A stretch of DNA of 64,000 nt, taken from assembly GCF_000349565.1 (NCBI RefSeq), contig NZ_APJN01000018.1:41035-105034 (forward strand), read 5' to 3'. The translations under genes were made by a program, and so were the position numbers. Numbering within the stretch: position 1 is the stretch's first letter; each line of letters starts with the position of its first letter. This DNA is from Curtobacterium flaccumfaciens UCD-AKU (GTDB lineage Bacteria > Actinomycetota > Actinomycetes > Actinomycetales > Microbacteriaceae). The notes below the pieces were generated by a model. The model was not told the DNA's origin and did no database searches. It worked only from the letters and a program-made list of their open reading frames with translations. Below are positions 59,628-64,000 of the stretch, one piece after another.

Positions 59628-60305
59628 TCAGCGCAGGACGCGGGCGACGGCCTCGGCGCGGGTGCGGACCCCGAGCTTCGCGAAGACCTGGTTCACGTAC
59701 GACTTCACGGTGGGCACCGTCAGGAACAGCTCGGCGGCGATCTCGGGGTTCGTCCGACCGTCGGCGATGCGCTCGAGGACGTCCACTTCGCGCGGGGTGA
59801 GGTCCGGGAACCGCGCACCGAGCGCCGGGCCGGGATCGGGCTCCGCAGGCGCAGCAGCAGGGCCACCGGAACCGGCACCGGCACCACCGACGAGGTGTGC
59901 CACGAGCCGCGCTCCCACCGTCGCGTCGAAGGTCGACTGCCCCGCGGCCACCGCACGCACCGCGGCCGCGATCTCCGCCCGCCCGGCGTCCTTCGTCAGG
60001 TAGCCACGCGCCCCGGCCCGCATCGCGGTGACGATGGAGTCGTCGTCGGCGTACGTCGTCAGCACCAGCACCGCGACCCCGGGGTGCTCGGCGACGATCC
60101 GTGCGGTGGCGGTCGGCCCGTCGACGCCCGGCATCCGCAGGTCCATCAGGACGACGTCGGGTGTGTCCCGGCCGACGGCGGCGATCGCCTCGGCCCCGTC
60201 GGCCGCCTGCCCGACCACCCGCAGGTCGGGCACGAGCGACAGCACCGTCACCAGGCCGTCGCGGACGATGGCCTGGTCGTCGACCACGAGCACCCGGATG
60301 GTCAC
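59628..60305 (-). CDS. NarL/LuxR-family response regulator
   Basis: 225 residues. The receiver domain has Asp9/Asp10, the phospho-acceptor Asp55 in VVLMDLRMPG, Thr in VLTTYAD and Lys105 in YLTKDAG. A Gly/Ala/Pro linker (about 140-165) leads to the LuxR HTH (LTPREVDVLERIADGRTNPE, then PTVKSYVNQVFAKLGVRTR). GTG start overlaps the kinase stop as GTGA. Regulates unknown targets, perhaps its own operon. Confidence 0.93.
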   Translation of the reverse strand: MTIRVLVVDDQAIVRDGLVTVLSLVPDLRVVGQAADGAEAIAAVGRDTPDVVLMDLRMPGVDGPTATARIVAEHPGVAVLVLTTYADDDSIVTAMRAGARGYLTKDAGRAEIAAAVRAVAAGQSTFDATVGARLVAHLVGGAGAGSGGPAAAPAEPDPGPALGARFPDLTPREVDVLERIADGRTNPEIAAELFLTVPTVKSYVNQVFAKLGVRTRAEAVARVLR

Positions 60306-61570
60306 GAGCGGTCGTCCTCGGCGACGACCGCCGCGTCCGCGTCGTCCGCAGTGTCCGCCTCGCGCGTGCCGTCGACGGGCAGGTGCATGGCGACGACGAA
60401 CTCGTCGTCGGAACGCTCGGCCTCGACCGTGGCCTCGCTGCCGAGTTCCGCGAACCGCTCGCGCATCCCGAGCAGCCCCTGGCCGCCGCTGGGCAACGGG
60501 TTCGCCACGACGACGTCCACGGCGTCGCCGTCCCGGATCACGGACAGGGACACGGGGCGGCCGGGGGCGTGCCTGCGGGCGTTGCTGAGGGCCTCCCGGA
60601 CGACCTGGACCACGGCGGCACGGTGGGCGTCGTCGAGGACCGCGAGGGTCGCGTCGCCCTGCACCACGGCCTCGCCGCCGAACGAGCGGTGCGCGTCGAC
60701 GAGGGCCGTCAGGCCCGCCCCGCGGTCTGCGGACGGACTGGAGGCACGGGTCGGCTCCGGCTGGTCGGGCTGCGGTCGGTGGGTCCGGGGCTCGTCGGGA
60801 ACTGGTCGTCCGGAGTGCGGCTCGTCGCGGAGCGCGTGCACCGCACGCCGCGCCTCGGCCAGACCGTCGGCGGCGAGCGCGCGGGCGTCACCGGCACGGC
60901 GGGTGGCCTCGTCGACGCGGCCGGCCTCCAGCAGGGCCTCGACCGCGTCGAGCTGCAGCACCAGGCCGCCGAGCGAGTGGGCGAGGACGTCGTGGATGTC
61001 CCGGGACGCCCGCGACCGGTCGGCGAGGAGCCGTGCGCGCTGCTGCTGGCGCTCGGTCTCGCGGGCCTGCGCCGTCGTGAGCCGCGCCTGCCGACGGCTG
61101 AACCCGACGAGCACGCCGAGCAGCAGCCCGCCACTCACGCCGAGGACGAACTGCACGGACGTCTGCTCGAGCGTCGCGGTGACGGCGACCACCACGACGG
61201 CGGCGAGCGCGGCGACCGCGGCCGTCCAGACCGGCAGGCGGAGGTCGGCACCGAGGACGACGAGCCCGACGATCACCGGCACGACCAGCAGCGAGTCGGT
61301 CGGCACCACGGTGAGCGATCCGGCGGCGACCATCACGCCGGCTGCGGCGACGAGGACCCGGGGTGTGCGTGCCCCTTCACGGACGGCCCAGGCGGCGAGC
61401 GCAGCGGCCCCGAGGACCCAGACCCACGCGGGGTGGTGGAGCAGGACGCCGTTCCGGACGAACCAGAAGGCGACCACGGCGATGCCCACGCCGTTGAGCA
61501 GCCACGAGACGCCGGAGCGGGACCGGACCCCGGCGGGGTCGGTCCGCTCCGGTTCGGTCGGCAGGCTCAC
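60302..61570 (-). CDS. Sensor histidine kinase, HisKA_3 type
   Basis: 422 residues. About five or six transmembrane segments (20-155), then a coiled linker and the dimerisation helix with phospho-acceptor His193 in SRDIHDVLAHSLGGL. The ATPase N-box is REALSNARRHAPG and the G-box NPLPSGGQGLLGMRER. Between them lies a Pro/Arg/Asp-rich insert (about 262-285) that includes a copy of the dispersed DNA repeat core (60738-60749). The GTG start overlaps the upstream membrane gene as GTGA. The signal is unknown. Confidence 0.92.
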   Translation of the reverse strand: MSLPTEPERTDPAGVRSRSGVSWLLNGVGIAVVAFWFVRNGVLLHHPAWVWVLGAAALAAWAVREGARTPRVLVAAAGVMVAAGSLTVVPTDSLLVVPVIVGLVVLGADLRLPVWTAAVAALAAVVVVAVTATLEQTSVQFVLGVSGGLLLGVLVGFSRRQARLTTAQARETERQQQRARLLADRSRASRDIHDVLAHSLGGLVLQLDAVEALLEAGRVDEATRRAGDARALAADGLAEARRAVHALRDEPHSGRPVPDEPRTHRPQPDQPEPTRASSPSADRGAGLTALVDAHRSFGGEAVVQGDATLAVLDDAHRAAVVQVVREALSNARRHAPGRPVSLSVIRDGDAVDVVVANPLPSGGQGLLGMRERFAELGSEATVEAERSDDEFVVAMHLPVDGTREADTADDADAAVVAEDDRS

Positions 61571-62088
61571 CGCACCATCATGCCGCGGCCGGCGGTCGCC
61601 GGGCGGTCGGTCCCGCGGGGGATGCGCTGGTCGACGACCAGGGCGCGGGCGGCTCGGTTCAGGGCGAGCACGAGCAGGATCGTGCCGGTCGAGGTGAGCA
61701 GGTGCGCACCGAGGTGGCCACCGAGGACGTCGAGGCCGATGCGGGCGGCGATGAGGACGATCCAGAGGCCGGCGCCGAGCCAACCGGTGCGGGACTGCAG
61801 GGTCCGGCCCTTGTCGTCCGGTGTCGTCACGGTGCGGAACCGGGTCATGGCCCCCATCGCCAGGCCGACGGCGACGGTGAGCAGGGCCTCGAGTCCGAGG
61901 AACACGACGTCGGTGGTGGTGACGGTCGTCGTGGTCTGCGCGAGGACGACCACCCCGACGATCGCCATGACGAGCGGTCCGCGCCAGATGCGCGCCGGGT
62001 CGAGGGAGCGCCAGGTCGCCTGCCGGTACGCCAGGAGGCCGACGAGGGCGAGGCCGATGAGCACGTTCGCGAGGAGCTGGACCGACAT
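61567..62088 (-). CDS. Membrane protein of the two-component operon
   Basis: 173 residues with about five transmembrane segments (4-20, 38-56, 63-82, 103-122, 130-148). A DUF1453/CcdC-like pattern is possible but not proven. It is the first gene of the membrane protein-kinase-regulator unit, coupled to the kinase by a GTGA overlap, so it may be a sensor partner. ATG at 62088 with AAAGG 7 nt upstream. Confidence 0.68.
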   Translation of the reverse strand: MSVQLLANVLIGLALVGLLAYRQATWRSLDPARIWRGPLVMAIVGVVVLAQTTTTVTTTDVVFLGLEALLTVAVGLAMGAMTRFRTVTTPDDKGRTLQSRTGWLGAGLWIVLIAARIGLDVLGGHLGAHLLTSTGTILLVLALNRAARALVVDQRIPRGTDRPATAGRGMMVR

Positions 62089-62219
62089 GGTGTGCCTTTC
62101 GAAGTGGTCCGGCGGGGCCTTCCCGACCGGTGTGATCAGCCTCGTTCCGGGTGTCCCCCGGGCACACCAACCAGGGGTGGGGACGCGGGTGGTGATCGCG
62201 GTGGTGTTCCATTGACCGC

Positions 62220-63062
62220 ATGGCTGATGCGTTCGACGGGTTCCGGATCGGTGCGGGGTACTCGGTGGTGGAGCCGGACCGGCACCGGCCGGGGTCCTTC
62301 ACCCTGGTGGTGGACGGCACCCCCCAGTCGCACGTGGACCTCGAGGACCCGACCCACCTGGCGTTCGAGTACATCCGGCGGATCGGGCACGCGATCGACC
62401 TGCTGCCCGACGGCCCGGTCACGGCGCTGCACCTGGGCGCCGGGGCACTGACCCTGCCCCGCTACGTCGCCGTGACGCGTCCGGGTTCGCGGCAGCAGGT
62501 CATCGAGCTCGAGCGCGACCTGGTCGAGCACGTGCGCGAGGCCCTGCCGTTCCCCCGCGGCGCCTCGATCCGGGTGCGGTACGGCGACGCCCGCGAGGTC
62601 CTCGGCAAGCTGCCCGCCGGCCTGCGCGGCACGGTGGACCTGGCGGTGGTGGACGTGTTCGGCGGTTCGCAGATCCCCGCCCACGTGACGAGCGTCGAGT
62701 TCTACCGCGAGGTCGCCGCGTTCCTGTCGCCGACGGGCATCGTCGCGGTGAACGTGGCCGACGGCGCCGGGCTGGCCTTCGCCCGCGGACAGGCGTCGAC
62801 CCTGCAGTCGGTGCTGCCCTCGGTCGCCGCGGTCGCGGACACCGGGATGCTCAAGGGCCGACGGTTCGGCAACATCGTGCTGCTCGGCTCGCCGACCGAC
62901 CTGCCGGTGGCGGACATGCCCAGGCGGTACTCGTCGGACCCGATGCCGGCGAAGGTCGTGCACGGTGCGGAGCTCCGCTCGTTCATCGCCGGAGCGCCGA
63001 TCGTCACCGACCAGACGGCGGTCGCGTCCCCCGAGCCGAACCGGAGCGTGTTCGGGGGCTGA
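62220..63062 (+). CDS. Spermidine-synthase-like Rossmann protein
   Basis: 280 residues. LHLGAGALTLPRYVAVTRPG (motif I near 70-90), IELERDLVEHV, RYGDAREVL and LAVVDVFGGSQIP follow the spermidine synthase/methyltransferase plan. The polyamine-site residues are not all recognisable, so the reaction is uncertain; many actinobacterial relatives are annotated only as fused or spermidine-synthase-like. No membrane segment is present. ATG at 62220; divergent from the two-component operon. Confidence 0.78.
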   Translation: MADAFDGFRIGAGYSVVEPDRHRPGSFTLVVDGTPQSHVDLEDPTHLAFEYIRRIGHAIDLLPDGPVTALHLGAGALTLPRYVAVTRPGSRQQVIELERDLVEHVREALPFPRGASIRVRYGDAREVLGKLPAGLRGTVDLAVVDVFGGSQIPAHVTSVEFYREVAAFLSPTGIVAVNVADGAGLAFARGQASTLQSVLPSVAAVADTGMLKGRRFGNIVLLGSPTDLPVADMPRRYSSDPMPAKVVHGAELRSFIAGAPIVTDQTAVASPEPNRSVFGG

Positions 63063-63170
63063 CGCCCGCGCGGGGCCTCGCCGGGGACGGAGTTCGGGCG
63101 TTCGGCCGGTCCGGCTGTCAGGATGGTCTGAACGACCGCGCAGGTGCGCGACCGAGCGATGGGAACCCTG

Positions 63171-63944
63171 ATGACGAACGACGACCGGAACGACCAGGAC
63201 CGGACGGGCGACGGCCAGGCGCCGAGCTGGGGCGAAGCCCCGCAGCAGCGGCCCGACGCCGACGCCCCGCGGTACGGCGAGCGGGTGGACCCGACGCCGA
63301 CCTCGACCCCGCAGTACGGCGAGCAGTACGGGCAGGGCCAGCAGCAGTACGGCCAGCCGAACGGCGAGCAGCAGGGTCAGTACGGGCAGCAGCAGTACGG
63401 ACAGCAGCAGTACGACCAGCCGTCGAGCACGCCGAGCTGGAACGACCAGCAGCGTCACGAGCAGGGCCACGACCAGCAGCCGTACGCCGCCGCGCCGTCG
63501 CACTCCGGTGCCCCGGCCTGGCAGAGCTACGACGAGCCGAAGCCCAAGAAGAAGACCCTCGGTGTGGTGGCGTTCGTCCTCGGACTCGCCGCGCTCGTGA
63601 TCGGCGTCATCGGTGGGTACGTGATGGGGTCGGCGCTCGCCAACAGCGACGCGATCAACAACCTCGTCCCGAGCAGCGGTGCGACCCCGGACCAGCAGGA
63701 GCTGCAGCGTCAGCTCATGAACGACCCCGCCGTCATCTCGCAGATCGGTGTCGGTGCGGTGATCGCCGGCGTCGCCGCGATCCTCGGGCTCTGGGCGCTC
63801 GTGCAGGGCATCATCGCCGCCGTGACCAAGCGTGGTCGCGGCTGGGGCATCTTCGCGATCGTCCTGGCCGTCGTCGCCACGATCGCGACGCTGGTCACCT
63901 ACGTCGGCGTGGCCGCTGCCGCCGCGGTGGCCGCCAACTCCTGA
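63171..63944 (+). CDS. Membrane protein with Q/Y-rich head (DUF4190-like)
   Basis: 257 residues. Residues 1-120 are Gln/Tyr/Gly/Asp-rich with repeated QQQYGQ and QYGE units. Two or three transmembrane segments follow (about 125-152, 190-215 and 222-250), around PKKKTLGVVAFVLGLAALVI and GWGIFAIVLAVVATIATL. It resembles the protein at 2463-3290 in layout. I chose ATG 63171 with GGGA 6 nt upstream; another ATG lies 12 nt before it. Function is unknown. Confidence 0.65.
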   Translation: MTNDDRNDQDRTGDGQAPSWGEAPQQRPDADAPRYGERVDPTPTSTPQYGEQYGQGQQQYGQPNGEQQGQYGQQQYGQQQYDQPSSTPSWNDQQRHEQGHDQQPYAAAPSHSGAPAWQSYDEPKPKKKTLGVVAFVLGLAALVIGVIGGYVMGSALANSDAINNLVPSSGATPDQQELQRQLMNDPAVISQIGVGAVIAGVAAILGLWALVQGIIAAVTKRGRGWGIFAIVLAVVATIATLVTYVGVAAAAAVAANS

Positions 63945-63956
63945 TCGACCGCTCCG

Positions 63957-63990
63957 GACGGCCCGTCGTGCTCCGGCACGGCGGGCCGTC
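63957..63990 (+). terminator. Terminator after the Q/Y-rich membrane protein
   Basis: GACGGCCCG (63957-63965) pairs with CGGGCCGTC (63982-63990), with an inner CGTGC/GCACG stem, 12 nt past the stop codon. Confidence 0.75.
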
Positions 63991-64000
63991 GGTCGTTCCG

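Overview
The window is high-GC DNA from an actinobacterium. The best fit is the family Microbacteriaceae; Curtobacterium or a close relative is possible but not proven here. Pointers are the very high GC, the actinobacterial gene order rpoB-rpoC / rpsL-rpsG-fusA-tuf / S10-spc-alpha / rplM-rpsI-glmM, a LAFTG-type sorting signal, many GTG and TTG starts, and probable leaderless starts in which a TAnnnT box ends 6-7 nt before the start codon. Almost all core genes are on the minus strand, so transcription runs from high to low coordinates. No rRNA, tRNA, CRISPR array, prophage or complete insertion sequence was recognised.

Layout from low to high coordinates. 1-3.3 kb: a RarD-type transporter cut by the window edge, groES under two CIRCE operators, a plus-strand methyltransferase and a Q/Y-rich membrane protein. 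3.4-11.1 kb: a run of overlapping genes glmS-acpS-alr-alr-tsaE-GNAT-tsaB-rimI-tsaD, serving amino-sugar and D-amino-acid supply for peptidoglycan, holo-ACP synthesis and t6A tRNA modification. 11.2-15.2 kb: plus-strand gpx and coaA, then rplM-rpsI-glmM. 15.5-21.5 kb: a large surface nuclease, a metallo-beta-lactamase-fold protein, truA and an FUSC-type membrane protein. 21.6-39.1 kb: the S10-spc-alpha ribosomal block with rpoA, infA, secY, adk and map, interrupted only by a plus-strand LytR-CpsA-Psr gene. 39.7-41.5 kb: a DarT-like ADP-ribosyltransferase and a eukaryotic-type topoisomerase IB, wedged between the S10 and str operons. 41.7-46.1 kb: tuf, fusA, rpsG and rpsL. 46.3-50.7 kb: accessory membrane proteins, the remains of a type IV pilus locus (intact prepilin peptidase, truncated pilM) and a VOC protein. 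50.9-58.3 kb: rpoC and rpoB. 58.7-64 kb: a PH-like membrane protein, a three-gene two-component system, a spermidine-synthase-like protein and a second Q/Y-rich membrane protein.

Most of the DNA is core information-processing machinery, with conventional promoters before rplM, infA, rpsL, rpoB and groES and strong hairpins at operon ends. The less ordinary material is: a lone DarT-like toxin-family gene with an N-terminal Cys/His motif and no visible DarG; a decayed pilus locus; a dispersed family of short GC-rich inverted repeats built on CTGGAGGC(C/G/A)CG; tandem divergent alanine-racemase paralogues; a GNAT gene that seems to start at CTG inside the tsaE stop; no rpsN in the spc operon, with a perfect hairpin at that spot; and long charged tails on S5, L17, S3 and L29.
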